Part shown: piece after piece, positions 35,709-47,700 of the stretch
Layout of the letters: each line of letters starts with the position of its first letter
How positions within the stretch are numbered: position 1 is the first letter of the stretch
Assembly: GCF_022601675.1 (NCBI RefSeq)
Contig: NZ_JAKVIL010000010.1
Coordinates: 62,001 to 126,000 of the forward strand
Reading direction: 5' to 3'
DNA from: Ancylobacter gelatini
Lineage (GTDB): Bacteria > Pseudomonadota > Alphaproteobacteria > Rhizobiales > Xanthobacteraceae
Length of the DNA: 64,000 nucleotides
Position numbers and translations under genes: made by a program
The notes under the pieces: generated by a model
What the model saw: the letters and a program-made list of their open reading frames with translations, nothing else
Told to the model about the DNA's origin: nothing
The model's database searches: none

Positions 35709-38018
35709 ATGGCGTCTCTTCGTCCGCTGCTTCTCGCCCTCCTTCTTGCCCTGCTGCCGGCGGGAGCGCTGCTGGCGCAGACACCGCCGCCCGCCGCGCC
35801 GGGCGCTCCGACCACCGCTTCGCCGTTGACGCCTCAGCAATTCGACCAGCTCGTCGATTCGCTCAGCCGCGCGGTCGCCGAACGGTTGAGGCAGGAAGGC
35901 GCGGGCACCGCTGTTCCCGCTGCCCCTGCGCCGACCGCACCTGCAACAGCGGGCACATTGGAGCCGGCGGCCCACGCCGCGCCCACCGCCCCGACGCCCG
36001 CCGCGCCAATGATGGAGATGACGGAGGAAGCGCCTTTCACCGAAATGGTGATCGATGTGCTTGGGCGCAGCGACGACGTGCTCGCCGAGCTTCCCGGCGT
36101 CCTCGACGAAACCGCCCGCATTCCCGCCCTGCTGCGCGCCGAGATCAATAATGGCCGCGAACCCAGCACCTTCGCGTTGATCGTGCTGGGCTGCCTCGTC
36201 GGCGTTCTGGTGCTGGAGGGATTGCTGCGCCTCGCGCTACGTGGCCCGCGCCGGCATCTGGCCGGGCGCGTGGTCGGCACCTCCTCGCTCTGGGCGCTTA
36301 CCGGGCTGGTGAGCCTCGACATCGCGATCCTCGCCGTGGTGTGGCTGGCGGTGCATGCCGTGATCGTCGGCCTGTTCGGCGGGCCGGAGCCGCAGGCGCG
36401 GCTGGGCTTCCTGCTGCTGACCAGCCTGTTCAACTGGCGGCTCTACATGCTGGCGTTCCGCGTGACGCTGCGCCCCGGCCTGCCACAGGCCCGGCTCGCC
36501 GATGTCGACGACGCTGGCGCCACGCGCCTCTATTACTGGGCCTCGGCCGTGCTGTTCGTGGCGATCGCGCTCAATGATGGGCGGCGGGTGCTGGAGGGCA
36601 TCCAGTCGCCGCCGCTGGTGGTCGCGGGCGTCATCCTGCTCAACACGCTGATCCTGACAGCGCTGCTGCTCGCCGCCGCCACGGCCTTGCGCCAACCCAT
36701 GGCGCAATGGCTGCACGGGCTGGTGCAGGGCGGGCGCCCAACCCCGCTGGTCGCGACGCTGGCGCGGTTCTGGCTGTGCCTCGCCATCCCCGCCTTCCTC
36801 ATCCTCGGCGTCGCGCGGGTCTATGGCGCGCTCACCACCTCCGTCGGCATCCAGAACGCGATCCTGATGACGATGAACGTGCTGCTGGCGCTGCTGATCC
36901 TCGAAAGCTTCATGGACAAGGTCTGCCGGCTGATGCGCGCCGACCTGCGGCCCGAGACCACCGCCCGCGAGCGCGCCATCGAGGCGGTGATGCGCTGCGT
37001 GCGGGTGGCGATCCTGCTCGGCGCAGTGTCGCTGCTGTTCCGCACCTGGGCGGTGTCCGGCATGGGCATGATGGACATGAGCGGCTACAACGCCATCGCC
37101 CATGCGGCGCTGCCGGCCGGGGCGATCCTGTTCGCCGCCTATTGCGCGTGGCAGGGCGTCGAATATCTCACCGGGCTGCACAGCCCCGCGCCCGCCGCCC
37201 CCGCCGTTCCCGGCCTGCACGACACCGAGGAAATGGCCACCAGCGCCTCGCGCATGAGCACGCTGATGCCGCTGCTGCGCGTCACCGCAATGCTGACCAT
37301 CATCGTCATCGCCGTGCTGACGGTGCTGTCCCAGCTCGGCATCAACATCACCCCGCTGATCGCCGGCGCCTCCATCGTCGGCCTCGCCATCTCCTTCGGC
37401 AGCCAGACGCTGGTGAAGGACATCGTGTCCGGCGTGTTCTATCTGGTGGACGACGCCTTCCGCGTCGGCGAGTACATCGATTGCGGCCGGGCCAAGGGCA
37501 CGGTGGAAGGCTTCACCCTGCGCTCGATAAGGCTGCGCCATCAGAACGGCATGGTGCACACCATCCCCTTCGGCCAGCTCGGGCAGATCACCAATTTCAG
37601 CCGCGACTGGGCGACGCTGAAATTCAACCTGCGCTTCACCCGCGACACCGACCTCGAAAAGCTGCGCAAGGCGGTGAAGAAGATCGGCATCGAGCTTCAG
37701 GAGGACCCCGAATACAAGGAGGACTTCCTGATGCCGCTGAAGATGCAGGGCGTGACCGACATCGCCGAGAATGCGCTCATCGTGCGCTTCAAGCTGACGG
37801 TGAAGCCGGTCCGCCCGACCGTGCTGCAGCGCGAGGCGATCAAGCGCATGGTGCGCATCCTGCCCGAGCAGGGCATCGAGTTCGCCAACAACACGGTGGC
37901 GGTGCGCGCGCTGGAGGGCGGGGGCGAGCCGGGGGCGGCCGCCGCCATTTATAATCGCCGCGTCGCCAACGACCTCGCCGAGAAGGCCGCCGCCGAAGCG
38001 GAAGCCGCCGCGAGTTGA
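35709..38018 (+). CDS. large MscS-family mechanosensitive channel
   Basis: A 769-residue inner-membrane protein with a signal peptide (1-23, ending ALLAQ) and a Pro/Ala-rich periplasmic part to about residue 140. About ten membrane segments follow. The MscS core has the pore helix with ITPLIAGASIVGLAISFGSQTL (in part), then FYLVDDAFRVGEYID and the beta domain QNGMVHTIPFGQLGQITNFSRDW (in part). It is much larger than MscS (about 286) and resembles the YbiO/YjeP-sized group. These channels open on osmotic downshift. The C-terminus ends in an Ala/Glu-rich helix. Confidence 0.88.
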   Translation: MASLRPLLLALLLALLPAGALLAQTPPPAAPGAPTTASPLTPQQFDQLVDSLSRAVAERLRQEGAGTAVPAAPAPTAPATAGTLEPAAHAAPTAPTPAAPMMEMTEEAPFTEMVIDVLGRSDDVLAELPGVLDETARIPALLRAEINNGREPSTFALIVLGCLVGVLVLEGLLRLALRGPRRHLAGRVVGTSSLWALTGLVSLDIAILAVVWLAVHAVIVGLFGGPEPQARLGFLLLTSLFNWRLYMLAFRVTLRPGLPQARLADVDDAGATRLYYWASAVLFVAIALNDGRRVLEGIQSPPLVVAGVILLNTLILTALLLAAATALRQPMAQWLHGLVQGGRPTPLVATLARFWLCLAIPAFLILGVARVYGALTTSVGIQNAILMTMNVLLALLILESFMDKVCRLMRADLRPETTARERAIEAVMRCVRVAILLGAVSLLFRTWAVSGMGMMDMSGYNAIAHAALPAGAILFAAYCAWQGVEYLTGLHSPAPAAPAVPGLHDTEEMATSASRMSTLMPLLRVTAMLTIIVIAVLTVLSQLGINITPLIAGASIVGLAISFGSQTLVKDIVSGVFYLVDDAFRVGEYIDCGRAKGTVEGFTLRSIRLRHQNGMVHTIPFGQLGQITNFSRDWATLKFNLRFTRDTDLEKLRKAVKKIGIELQEDPEYKEDFLMPLKMQGVTDIAENALIVRFKLTVKPVRPTVLQREAIKRMVRILPEQGIEFANNTVAVRALEGGGEPGAAAAIYNRRVANDLAEKAAAEAEAAAS

Positions 38019-38198
38019 ACCGCGTGTCAGCCGCGCCATAGCATCATTGCATTGATGCCATGGATTTTGCCGATGAATTCCTCCATGTTTGCGTCAACGC
38101 CGATCCGCCGGAGCAACCCGCCGCGACCGGCACCGCACTCGAACAGCGGAGCGCACCATCCCGGCCCTGCCGGCCGCGCGCTCCCGGAGGACGACACC

Positions 38199-39143
38199 AT
38201 GCAGCTCACCGGCATTCACCACCTCACCGCGATCACGGCGCAGGCCGGGGCCAACCACGCCTTCTATACCGGCACGCTCGGCATGCGGCTGGTGAAGAAG
38301 ACCGTGAACCAGGACGATGTGTCCGCCTATCACCTGTTCTATGCCGACGCCGTGGCTTCGCCGGGCTCGGACCTGACCTTCTTCGACTGGAGCGTGCCGG
38401 CTGAGCGGCGCGGCACCCATTCGGTGATCCGCACCGCGCTGCGCGTCGCGGGCCGCGACACGCTGGACTGGTGGGCGGAGCGGCTCACGGCCGCCGGCGT
38501 CGCCCATGACGGCATCGTCGAGCGCGATGGCCGCCTCACCCTCGATTTCGAGGATCCGGAAGGCCAGCGCCTTGCCCTCATTGACGATGGCGGCGCGGGC
38601 GAGGCCAACCCCTGGGACCGCTCGCCGGTGCCGGTCGAGCGCCAGATCCGCGGCCTCGGCCCGATCGTCATGAGCGTGCCGGCGCTGGAGCAAACCGACA
38701 TTGTGCTCACTCGCGTGATGGAGATGCGCCGGGTGCGCGAGTACGAACTCGCCGGCTCGAAGGTTCATGTCTACGAGATGGGCGAAGGCGGCCCCGCCGC
38801 CGAGCTTCATGTCGCGGTCGAGCCGCATCTCAAGCCGGCGCGGCAGGGCGCGGGCGCGGTGCATCATGTCGCGTTCCGCACGCCCGACATGGAGCAGTAC
38901 CGCGCCTGGGCCACGCGGCTGAACGAATTGCGCGTGCCCTCCTCCGGCCCGGTGGACCGCTTCTACTTCAAGAGCCTGTATTTCCGCGAGCCGAACGGCA
39001 TCCTGTTCGAGATCGCGACCGACGGGCCGGGCTTCGCGCAGGACGAGCCGCTGGAAACACTGGGCGAGAGCCTGTCGCTGCCGCCTTTCCTCGAAGCGCG
39101 CCGCGCGCAGATCGAGGCCGGGCTGACGCCGCTCACGGCGTGA
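38199..39143 (+). CDS. VOC-family ring-cleaving dioxygenase
   Basis: A 314-residue protein with two vicinal-oxygen-chelate modules. Metal-ligand candidates fit the PcpA/LinE/MhqO type of Fe(II) hydroquinone dioxygenase: a His in GIHHLTAIT near the N-terminus, a His in [10 protein letters not shown], and a Glu in [11 protein letters not shown]. The true substrate is unknown. GGAGG lies eight bases before ATG 38199; the open frame back to 38052 lacks such a site. It is followed by a probable terminator and then a decarboxylase-like gene. Confidence 0.88.
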   Translation: MQLTGIHHLTAITAQAGANHAFYTGTLGMRLVKKTVNQDDVSAYHLFYADAVASPGSDLTFFDWSVPAERRGTHSVIRTALRVAGRDTLDWWAERLTAAGVAHDGIVERDGRLTLDFEDPEGQRLALIDDGGAGEANPWDRSPVPVERQIRGLGPIVMSVPALEQTDIVLTRVMEMRRVREYELAGSKVHVYEMGEGGPAAELHVAVEPHLKPARQGAGAVHHVAFRTPDMEQYRAWATRLNELRVPSSGPVDRFYFKSLYFREPNGILFEIATDGPGFAQDEPLETLGESLSLPPFLEARRAQIEAGLTPLTA

Positions 39144-39162
39144 ACCCCCTTTATAAGAACGG

Positions 39163-39194
39163 GGGCGGCCCGCGCGAGGCGCGCGCCGCCCTTT
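39163..39194 (+). terminator. probable terminator after the VOC dioxygenase gene
   Basis: GGGCGGC (39163-39169) pairs with GCCGCCC (39185-39191), with an inner CGCGC/GCGCG stem and GAG loop separated by one C:C mismatch. Only three T follow, so strength is uncertain. Confidence 0.55.
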
Positions 39195-39272
39195 ACCTTC
39201 CCTGACCGGCCCTTAAGTTCTCTCCGGGGGACGGCAGCGCTTCCTGCGCCGAACGACAGGAGAGGATACCCG

Positions 39273-40877
39273 ATGCCTACTGTGAAGGACGTCACCTTCA
39301 ATCTGCTTCGCCAGCTCGGCATCACCACGGTGGTGGGCAATCCCGGCTCGACGGAAGAGACTTTCCTGCGCGATTTCCCTGCCGATTTCGACTATGTGCT
39401 GGCGCTGCAGGAGGCGAGCGTGGTGGCCATCGCGGATGGGCTGTCGCAGAGCCTGCGCAAGCCGGTGATCGTCAACATCCACACCGGCGCCGGGCTCGGC
39501 AATGCGATGGGCACCCTGCTCACCGCCTACCAGAACAAGACGCCGCTCATCATCACCGCCGGGCAGCAGAGCCGCGAGATGCTGCTCACCGAGCCGCTGC
39601 TCACCAATATCGACGCCACCCAGATGCCCCGCCCGTGGGTGAAATGGGCCTATGAGCCGGCCCGTGCCGAGGATGTGCCCGCCGCCTTCATGCGCGCCAT
39701 CGCGACCGCGACCCAGCAGCCGGCCGGCCCGGTGTTCCTCTCCCTGCCGCTCGACGACTGGGAGAAGGAGATGCCCGACGCCGCCCCGCCGCGCACGGTC
39801 GGCACCCGGCAGGCCGCCGACCCGGCGCGCGTCGCGCAATTCGCGCTGGCGATCAACGCCGCCCGCAATCCGGTGATCGTCTATGGCGCCGACCTCGCGC
39901 GCAGCGAGGCGTGGGAGGAAGGCATTGCCTTCGCCGAAGCGCTCGGCGCGCCGGTCTGGGCCGCGCCTTTCTGCGAGCGCACGCCGTTTCCCGAGACCCA
40001 CCCGCACTTTGCCGGCGTGCTGCCGGCCGCCATCGGCCCGCTCTCCGACACGCTCAAGGGGCATGATCTGGTCATCGTCATCGGCGCGCCGGTGTTCCGC
40101 TATTACCCTTATGTGCCGGGCGCGTACCTGCCGGACGGCGCGACGCTGCTGCATGTGACCGACGACCCGAACATGGCCGCCAAGGCCGCGGTCGGCGACA
40201 GCCTGGTGAGCGACGCCAAGCTGTTCCTCGCAAGCGTGCGGCCGCAGATCACGACGCGCGCGCCGGGCTCATCCGCCCCGCTGCGCGCGCCGGCTGCGCC
40301 GGCCGACCTGGCGCAGATGCCGCTGACCCCGGACGCGGTGTTCGCGATCGTCGCCGAAATGGCGCCGGAAGAGTTCGTGGTCGTGGAGGAATCCCCCTCC
40401 AACGTGCCGCAGATGCAGGACCGGCTGCGTATCGACCGCCCGGACAGCTTCTACACCTTCGCCTCCGGCGGGCTGGGCTGGGGCCTGCCGGCGGCGGTGG
40501 GCCTTGGGCTGGGCGAGGCGGCCAGCGGGCGCAACCGGCCGGTGGTCTGCCTGATGGGCGACGGCTCGTTCCAATACTCGGTGCAGGGCGTCTACACCGG
40601 CGTGCAGCACAAGGCGCATGTGGTCTATGTCGTGCTGCAGAACGAGCAGTACGGCATACTGAAGGAGTTCGCCGAGCTGGAGAACACGCCGAACGTGCCC
40701 GGCCTCGACCTGCCGGGCCTCGACATCGTGGCGCTGGGCACCGGCTATGGCGCCCGCTCGATGCGGGCCGACACCGCGGACGCGGTGCGCGAGGCGCTCG
40801 CCGCGGCGCTGTCCTTCCACGGCACCAGCGTGATCGTGGTGCCTATCACCCGCCGCCTCGGCAGCCTGCTCGGCTGA
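39273..40877 (+). CDS. ThDP-dependent benzoylformate-decarboxylase-like enzyme
   Basis: A 534-residue thiamine-diphosphate enzyme closest by motif to benzoylformate decarboxylase (MdlC). The PYR domain has Ser26 (GNPGSTE), Glu47 (LALQEAS) and His70 (NIHTGAG) at the same positions as the Pseudomonas enzyme. The PP domain has GDGSFQYSVQG...N. In the middle domain, APVFRYYPYVPG carries Tyr278 where I recall the Pseudomonas enzyme having catalytic His281 (RYHQYDP). The true substrate may therefore be another 2-oxoacid. AGGAGAGG precedes the ATG. The neighbouring VOC dioxygenase hints at aromatic catabolism, but there is no pathway cluster. Confidence 0.75.
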   Translation: MPTVKDVTFNLLRQLGITTVVGNPGSTEETFLRDFPADFDYVLALQEASVVAIADGLSQSLRKPVIVNIHTGAGLGNAMGTLLTAYQNKTPLIITAGQQSREMLLTEPLLTNIDATQMPRPWVKWAYEPARAEDVPAAFMRAIATATQQPAGPVFLSLPLDDWEKEMPDAAPPRTVGTRQAADPARVAQFALAINAARNPVIVYGADLARSEAWEEGIAFAEALGAPVWAAPFCERTPFPETHPHFAGVLPAAIGPLSDTLKGHDLVIVIGAPVFRYYPYVPGAYLPDGATLLHVTDDPNMAAKAAVGDSLVSDAKLFLASVRPQITTRAPGSSAPLRAPAAPADLAQMPLTPDAVFAIVAEMAPEEFVVVEESPSNVPQMQDRLRIDRPDSFYTFASGGLGWGLPAAVGLGLGEAASGRNRPVVCLMGDGSFQYSVQGVYTGVQHKAHVVYVVLQNEQYGILKEFAELENTPNVPGLDLPGLDIVALGTGYGARSMRADTADAVREALAAALSFHGTSVIVVPITRRLGSLLG

Positions 40878-40880
40878 GCG

Positions 40881-40920
40881 CGCAAAAGAAAACCCCGGAG
40901 CGGCGACCCGCTCCGGGGTT
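40881..40920. terminator. shared terminator between the decarboxylase-like gene and trxA
   Basis: Perfect 13-bp stem AACCCCGGAGCGG (40891-40903) and its complement (40908-40920) around a CGAC loop. On the minus strand it runs into TTTTCTTTT, a good terminator for trxA. On the plus strand only TTGTT follows, so it is weaker for the convergent gene. Confidence 0.85.
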
Positions 40921-40942
40921 GTTCATGTCATCAGGCGACGCG

Positions 40943-41263
40943 TCAGATCGACGAATTGATCCACTGCACCAGCTTGGCCTTCGGCGCGGCGCCGACCTGG
41001 CGGGCCGCGAGCTGGCCGTCCTTGAACAGCAGCAGGGTCGGGATCGACATGATGCCGTATTTGGACGCCGTGCCGGGATTCTCGTCGACGTTCAGCTTCA
41101 CGATCTTCAGCTTGCCTTCGAGCTCGCCGGAAACCTCGTCGAGCACCGGGGCGACCATGCGGCACGGGCCGCACCATTCCGCCCAGAAATCGACGAGCAC
41201 GGGCTCGGAGGACTTGATGACATCAGCCTCGAAAGACTGGTCCGACACTTTTTCGACGCCCAT
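40943..41263 (-). CDS. trxA: thioredoxin
   Basis: General cytoplasmic disulfide reductant, 106 residues. The active site WCGPC is at 30-34, inside [15 protein letters not shown]. The cis-Pro segment [12 protein letters not shown] is intact. ATG 41263 has AAAGG seven bases upstream; the open frame from 41323 has no support. It follows addA by 67 bases on the same strand. Confidence 0.97.
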   Translation of the reverse strand: MGVEKVSDQSFEADVIKSSEPVLVDFWAEWCGPCRMVAPVLDEVSGELEGKLKIVKLNVDENPGTASKYGIMSIPTLLLFKDGQLAARQVGAAPKAKLVQWINSSI

Positions 41264-41330
41264 GGCGACACCTTTCAAACTTGAGTTGCCTGCAAGGTAG
41301 GTAGCCCCTACCCCGCCCGTCAAGGAGCCG

Positions 41331-44300
41331 TCACGGCGACGTGAGCCCGCGCGCCGCCGCCGCCAGCGCCTTGGGGTCCAGCCGGTGGACGAGCGGGCCG
41401 GCGCTGTAGACCAGCAGCGCCTCTATCTCCTTGCCGGGAAACACTTTCCGCAAAAGCTGGGCATAAACCGCCACCTGTCGGCGATGCGCGGAGGGCACAT
41501 CCGCCATGCGCATCGGCACATGCCGGTCGGTCTTGAAGTCGGCGAAGGTCACGCGCCCTGCCGTGACCGCCAGCCGGTCGATTCGGCCGGAGACCGCCAG
41601 CCCGCCCGGTTCCAGATCACCGGCGAGCGCGACTTCAGCCAGACTGCCCGGCGCGAAGAGCGGGGCGAGTTCCGGCAGCGCCAGCGTCGCCAGCGCCTCG
41701 CCGAGCAGTTCCTCGCGCGCCGCCTCCCCCCAGTCGCTGGCGGACGCCAGCAGCCGGCGGCCGGCCGTGCCGCGTTCGGACGGCGCCAGCGGGGCGAGGC
41801 CGGCGAGCAGGCGGTGCAGCAGTTCGCCCCGCTCCAGCGAGGCTTTCAGCTCCGCCGCTTCGGCGGGCTGCGCGGAGGGCCGCATGCCGCGCCGCGCCGG
41901 CGCCGCCGCCACCGGCTGCGCCAGCTGGAGCGCCAGCGCGCGCTCCTCCTCGCCGGTTCCCGGTCCCGCGAGGGAGGGCGCCGAGGCGCCGGCCGGGTCG
42001 AAATGTCCGCGGCTGTCGGCCCGCCAGCGCAGCACCTCGCCCGCAAAGCCGACGGCCGGGCGAAGCTGCGCTTCCGGCTCCAGCGCGCGCCGCACCACAT
42101 CGTACCAGCAATCGGGCGGACGCTTGTTCGCCCCCACCGCGCCGCACAGCACCAGCGCGCTCTCGGCCCGCGTCAGCGCGACATAGAGCAGGCGACGATA
42201 TTCATCCATCGCCGCCGCGTCGCCGGCCTCGCGCGCCATGGTGAGCGCCGCCGTGTCCCTGGCCTTCGCCCCGGCGAGCAGGGTGAGCGGGCGCCCGTCC
42301 GCGGTGCGGGTGCGCAGCAGGCCGGCGGTGCGGCGGGTGTTCGGCCCGCTGGTGGTATCGGCGAGGATGACATAGGGCGCCTCCAGCCCCTTGGCGCCGT
42401 GCACGGTCATCACCCGCACCTCGTCGCGCCCGTCATCCATGTCACGCTTGGCCTCGGCTTCACCGCGCCGCAGAAAGGCGAGGAAGCCGGGCAGCGAGGG
42501 CGCTTCCACGCTCTCATAGGCACGGGCCAGCGCCAGCATCTCGTCCAGCGCGTCCGCCGCCTCCAGCCCGAGCCGCGCCAGCATCAAAGCGCGGCCGCGC
42601 TCGCGCCCGAGCACGCGGGCATAGAAATCGAACGGGCGCAGGTGAAACGCATCGGCCCGCAGCCGTTCCAGCCGCCGCGCCGCGTCGCTCCAGGCCGGCC
42701 TTTCGCCGGCGCGGGCGGACAGCGCTTCGCCGAGCCGGCCGGAGCGTTCGGGCGCGAGGAGCATCAAGTCCTCGTCGGTCAGGCCGAACAGCGGGCTCTT
42801 GAGCGCGCAGGCCAGCGCGAGGTCGTCATCGCGCGAGATCAGCGCATCGCCCAGCGCCATCAGGTCCATCACCGCGATGTGCTCGGAAACCACCAGCCGG
42901 TCGGCGCCGGCCACCGGCACCTTCGCGCTTTTCAGCGCGCGGATCACCGACTCGAATACCGCCCCGCGCCGGCGCACCAGGATGAGGAAATCGCCGGCCC
43001 GCGCGGCGTGGCGCCCGTGGCGGCCCTCCAGCACGAAGCCGGTCTCGATGCGCTGGCGGATATGGCCGGCAATGTTCGCCGCCAGCCGCGCCACCGGATC
43101 GTCAGCGCCGGGCGCGTCGAGCGGACGGCGCCACTGGTCGATATCGACCTTCGCGCTCGGCGCCTCCGGCTCCCACATCTCCACCAGCGCCGGCAGGGCG
43201 GCGTGGATCGCGGCGTGGACCGGGGGTTTGAGCTCCGCGGAGAGCCCGCGATGCGCGTCGGCAGCGGTGAACACGGTATCCACCGCCTCCAATATGCCCG
43301 GCGCCGAGCGGAAGGAGTGCTGCAGTTCGATATGACGGAACGTGTCCTGCGGCGCGAGATTCAGCCATTCGCGGCGCACCGCGTCGAAGCGGCCGGGATC
43401 GGCGCCCTGAAACGAGAAGATCGACTGCTTCTCGTCGCCCACCACGAACAGGGTACGCCGGCCCGGCCGGGCCCCTTCGCCGGCAAAAAACTCCGCGACC
43501 AGCGGGCGGATCACCTCCCATTGCTCCGGGCTGGTGTCCTGCGCCTCGTCGAGCAGCACATGGTCGATGCCCTGGTCGAGCTTGTAATGCACCCAGGACG
43601 CCGCCCCGGAACCCAGCAGGCGCCGCGCCGCGTTCACGAGGTCGGCGAAGTCGAGCGCGCCGCGCGCGGCCTTCATCGCCTCGTAGCGCGCCAGTGCCCG
43701 ACGGCCCAGCGTCTGCGCCGCGAGGCTGCGCTCCAGCACCCGCGCCCCGGCAAGGCGCTGCGCCAGCGCGGCAAGGCGGTCACGCTCGGCCGTCAGCAGC
43801 GGGAAGGCCGCGCGGACGTTCTCCTTGCCGATGAAGGCATCTGAATAAGGCTTGCCGTCATCCTTGATGAACACCGCGAGATAAAGCGCGGCGGCCTCGT
43901 CCGGAGGCGCGGCCGCCGCCCTGAGCAGCGCCGCGCCACGGTCGGCGGCGCGGCCGCCCTCCGCCACCAATGCCTCGCCCATGCCGCGCCAGGCGCCGGG
44001 GGCGATCAGCGCCCCGTCCAGCACCGCGCGCTCGATTTCGGCCGCCGTCTCCAGCGTCTCCAGACCGAGCTTGGCCGCCATGTCCTGCGCACTCGCCGCC
44101 AGCGCCGGCGGATCGGCCACCAGCGCGGCCAACAGATCGGCCAGCACGCCGTCCGACAGTTCGTCGACCAGCCGCGCCAGCGCGCGCGCCAGTTCGCCCT
44201 CCGGCTCGCGCGCGGCTTCGAGCACGATCTCGGCGCGGGCGCGGGCGATCAGCTCCAGGCGCGCCGCCTCCTCCAGCGGGCGAAAGCCGGCCGGGACGCC

Positions 44301-44741
44301 GGCCTCGAACGGAAAGGCGTGCAGCAGCGCGCCACAGAAGGCGTGGATGGTCTGGATCTTCAGCCCGCCCGGCGTCTCCAGGGCCTGCGCGAACAGGCGG
44401 CGGGCATGGTCGCGCCGCGCCTCCCGCGATCCCGGCAGGCACGGCCCGTCCGCCGCGTCGATGGCGCGGTCGAGCGCGGCATCGTCAAGGCGCGCCCATG
44501 TGCGCAACTCGCCGAGCACGCGATTCGCCATGTTGGCGGCGGCGGCCTTGGTATAGGTGAGGCACAGAATGCGACCGGGCTGCACGCCGCGCATCAGCAG
44601 CCGAATCACCCGGCGCGCCAGCACATGGGTCTTGCCTGAGCCGGCATTGGCGGAGACCCAGACCGACAGATCGGGATCGGACGCGGTGGTCTGCAGCGCG
44701 GTCGCCGCGCCCAGCGCGGCCGAGGAAGGCGCCTCGCTCAT
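41331..44741 (-). CDS. addA: double-strand break repair helicase-nuclease AddA
   Basis: UvrD-like helicase and nuclease subunit of the AddAB complex that resects DNA ends for RecA. The 1136 residues include Walker A ANAGSGKT at 31-38, [13 protein letters not shown], the [11 protein letters not shown] helicase motif and [15 protein letters not shown]. The C-terminal RecB-type nuclease motif is [11 protein letters not shown] start it at ATG 44741, whose sequence overlaps the addB stop (ATGA) and has GGAGGG six bases upstream. Confidence 0.96.
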   Translation of the reverse strand: MSEAPSSAALGAATALQTTASDPDLSVWVSANAGSGKTHVLARRVIRLLMRGVQPGRILCLTYTKAAAANMANRVLGELRTWARLDDAALDRAIDAADGPCLPGSREARRDHARRLFAQALETPGGLKIQTIHAFCGALLHAFPFEAGVPAGFRPLEEAARLELIARARAEIVLEAAREPEGELARALARLVDELSDGVLADLLAALVADPPALAASAQDMAAKLGLETLETAAEIERAVLDGALIAPGAWRGMGEALVAEGGRAADRGAALLRAAAAPPDEAAALYLAVFIKDDGKPYSDAFIGKENVRAAFPLLTAERDRLAALAQRLAGARVLERSLAAQTLGRRALARYEAMKAARGALDFADLVNAARRLLGSGAASWVHYKLDQGIDHVLLDEAQDTSPEQWEVIRPLVAEFFAGEGARPGRRTLFVVGDEKQSIFSFQGADPGRFDAVRREWLNLAPQDTFRHIELQHSFRSAPGILEAVDTVFTAADAHRGLSAELKPPVHAAIHAALPALVEMWEPEAPSAKVDIDQWRRPLDAPGADDPVARLAANIAGHIRQRIETGFVLEGRHGRHAARAGDFLILVRRRGAVFESVIRALKSAKVPVAGADRLVVSEHIAVMDLMALGDALISRDDDLALACALKSPLFGLTDEDLMLLAPERSGRLGEALSARAGERPAWSDAARRLERLRADAFHLRPFDFYARVLGRERGRALMLARLGLEAADALDEMLALARAYESVEAPSLPGFLAFLRRGEAEAKRDMDDGRDEVRVMTVHGAKGLEAPYVILADTTSGPNTRRTAGLLRTRTADGRPLTLLAGAKARDTAALTMAREAGDAAAMDEYRRLLYVALTRAESALVLCGAVGANKRPPDCWYDVVRRALEPEAQLRPAVGFAGEVLRWRADSRGHFDPAGASAPSLAGPGTGEEERALALQLAQPVAAAPARRGMRPSAQPAEAAELKASLERGELLHRLLAGLAPLAPSERGTAGRRLLASASDWGEAAREELLGEALATLALPELAPLFAPGSLAEVALAGDLEPGGLAVSGRIDRLAVTAGRVTFADFKTDRHVPMRMADVPSAHRRQVAVYAQLLRKVFPGKEIEALLVYSAGPLVHRLDPKALAAAARGLTSP

Positions 44742-47700
44742 TCCTCGCCCTCCCCGCCGGTCGACCATTCCTTGATACGTGCCAGATGATCATAATCGCC
44801 GAAGCGGCCGCGAAACATCGGGCGGCGCAGCGAGACATAGGGCTGCGCCTCGTTCTCGAACGCGGCGATCAGTTCGCGCAGCCGCTCATAGGTGCTCTCC
44901 GCCAGGGCGGGCGCGGTGTCGTCCTTCTCCAGCGCCGCGGTCTCCTTGATGGACGAGGCGCCGAGCCGGACATAAGCGAGATGCCCGGCCGGGCGCGCCG
45001 GCACGGTGCGGAACGCGCCGCGCGCGGCCATCGCCGCTTCCAGCGGGAGCTGCGGCGAGTAATTGGCGCTGGTCTGCTTCGCCGTCGGCACCGCGCCGGT
45101 CTTGAAATCGACGATGACCAGCGTTCCCTCGCGCCGCTCCTCGATGCGATCGGCGCGGCAGGTCAGGGTGAAGCCGCGCAGCGTGGGGATATCCAGCCGC
45201 CCGCCGATTTCGGCATGGATGTGGGCAATGAACGGCCGGCGCTCGGCTTCCCAACCCAGCACCCGCGCCGCCAGCCGCTCGAAGCGCGCCCACCACAGCG
45301 CATGCTCGGCGGGAAAGGCTTCGAGGTCGGCGAAGGCCCGGCGGCCAAAATTCAGCAGTTGCGCCAGCGCGTCCGCCGGCAGGTCGCGGGGATAAGCCTT
45401 GGCGAACTCGCCCAGAGCCTCGTGGATCGCGCTGCCGCGCTCCGCCGCGCCGGGGGCCTCGTCCAGCCCGTCCAGAGGGCGCAGCTTCAGCACATGGCGG
45501 GCATAGATCGAATAGGGATCGCGCAGCCAGGTCTCGATCTCGGTAACGCTGAGCTTCCTCGGCCGCAGATCAAGCGGCGGGCGCGGGGTCGGCGCCTCAA
45601 GGCGCTCCATCCTCGGCGCCGCGTCGATCAGCCCGGCGATGCGGCGCAACCGGTCGCCGCGCGCCACCATCTCGGCCCAGCGCGCTTCCCCGCTGACGGC
45701 GGCGAGGCGCTGGAGAAAGCGCGAGGGCACGGTCGGCGCGCCGCCGAGCTTCTGCGGACGGCTGAGGATCAGCTCGGCCGCGCCGCAATATTGCACGAAG
45801 TCATGGGCGGACAGGCCGATACGCCGCTCCGGCGCCTCCAGCCCCAGCGCCTGCCGCATCGGCCGGCTGAGCCAGGGATCGCCGGTGATCGCCGCCGGCC
45901 AGGTCTGTTCCACCAGTCCCGCCAGCACGGCACGGTCCACCGCCACCAGACGCGCTTCCAGCGGACCGAGAATGCGCAGACGCGCCCCCGGCTCAAGCGC
46001 CGGACGCACCGGGCTGGAGGCGAGCAGCAGCGGGAAGGCGCTGGCGTAGTCGGCGAGCGAGAGTTCCATGGCCGCGCCGGCCGCCTCGCCCTGCCCGGCC
46101 GCCTCCGCCAGCCGGTCCAGCGTGTCGGCGAGTTCCGCGGCGGCGATCTCATTGCCGCCGGCCGCCGCTTCTTCGCCCTCGCCGGGCGCGGCGAGCGCTT
46201 CAAGCGTCGCGCGATGCGCGGCGAGCAGCGTGGAGAACAGATGCGTGCCGCGCGCCAGCAGCTGAAGCGGGGCGAAGGCGGCGGCCAGACGGCGCGCGAG
46301 GCCGGCCGCGAGGCGCCGGCTGTCCTCGCTTACCGCGCTGCGCGGATTGTCCCCGTGCAACCCGGCCTGCGCAAAGCCGTCGACCGCCTCGATCAGCCCG
46401 CCCGGTCCCGGCGCGGGACGGGGGCCGCGTAGCGCCATCAGTTCCAGCGCATCGACCGCGAGCGCGCGCTCCTCCTCGCCAAGGCCGAAGCCCGCCAATT
46501 CGTGACGCAGCAGGGCGCTGAGGGGCACCGGCGCGAATTCATCGACCGCGGCATCCGCCACCAGCCGGGCGAAGCGGCCGGGGGAGGTCTCGGAGAGCGG
46601 CTCGCCCGCCGAATCATCGATGGTCACGCCGAAGCGCAGCATCTCGGCGGCGACCCGGCGCGCGAGGTCGCGGTCGGGCGTGATCAGGGCCGCGGTCCGG
46701 CCGTCCTGTTCCAGCGTCTCGCGCAGGGCGAGCGCCACGGTCAAGGCCTCCTCGCGCGGGTCGTCGGCCTCGATGACACAAACGCCGGCCAGCGCGGCAT
46801 CGATGGCGGGCGCCGGCAGACGCTGGTCAAGGCTGGCCCAGGCCTGCGTGGTCGCGACCGGGCGCAGCGCCTCCGACAGCAGCGCCTCGCGGCCGAAACC
46901 GGCTGGCGGCGCGAGTTCCACCACCTCCGCCCGCGCGACCTGCATGTAGCGCTGAAGCAGGAGGGCGAGGCCATATTGCGGGTGGCTCGGCGACGGCTCG
47001 GCCTCCGCGGTGAGCGCCGACCATGACGCCTCGTCCATGCCGGTATCGAGACCCGGCAGCACCACGCAGCCGTGCGGCAGGCGCGCGACCGCATCAAGCA
47101 GGCGCGCGGTCGCCGGCATCGAACCGGTGGAGCCCGCCGCGATCACCGGCCCGGCCGCCGCGCCGGCCTCGGTGAGGCGCCGCGCCTCCGCGTCGACCAG
47201 CGCGTCGCGGCGCACCGCGCCATCCACCGCGCCCAGTTCGCCCAGCACCTGCGGCCAGAACCGGCTGGCGATCTTGAGGAAATCCAGCGCCATGTCCCAG
47301 TAGAGATCGTGCTCGCCGGGGACGAGACCGTCGAGCCGCGACCACGGCACCTCCTGCACCGCCATCTCGTCGATCAGCCGGGCCAGCGCGTCGGCGAGCG
47401 CCAGCTCCGCCCCCGGCCCGGCGGCAACGGTGGCGCGGCCATCGGACGTGGCGAGCAGCGAGCGCCAGCGTCCGACCAGACTCGCCAGTGCCAGCCGGCG
47501 GGTGGCCGGCGCCACGGCATGGGGCGGGTCGGTGTAGTTTTCCGCGAAGGCGAGCGCGTCCTCGTCGACATCGCCCAGCGCCACGATGCGCGGCAGCAGG
47601 GTCGCGCCCTGCGGCATGCGTTCGCGCAGCGCCTCGGCGAACAGCCGGCCGGCGCGGCGGGTCGGCAGGAACACGGTGGCGCCGGCCAGCGCCAGCGCAT

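Noticed and set aside
36237-38039. 600-residue minus-strand open frame opposite the MscS gene
   Set aside because: It has no recognisable domain and lies opposite a gene with clear MscS motifs.
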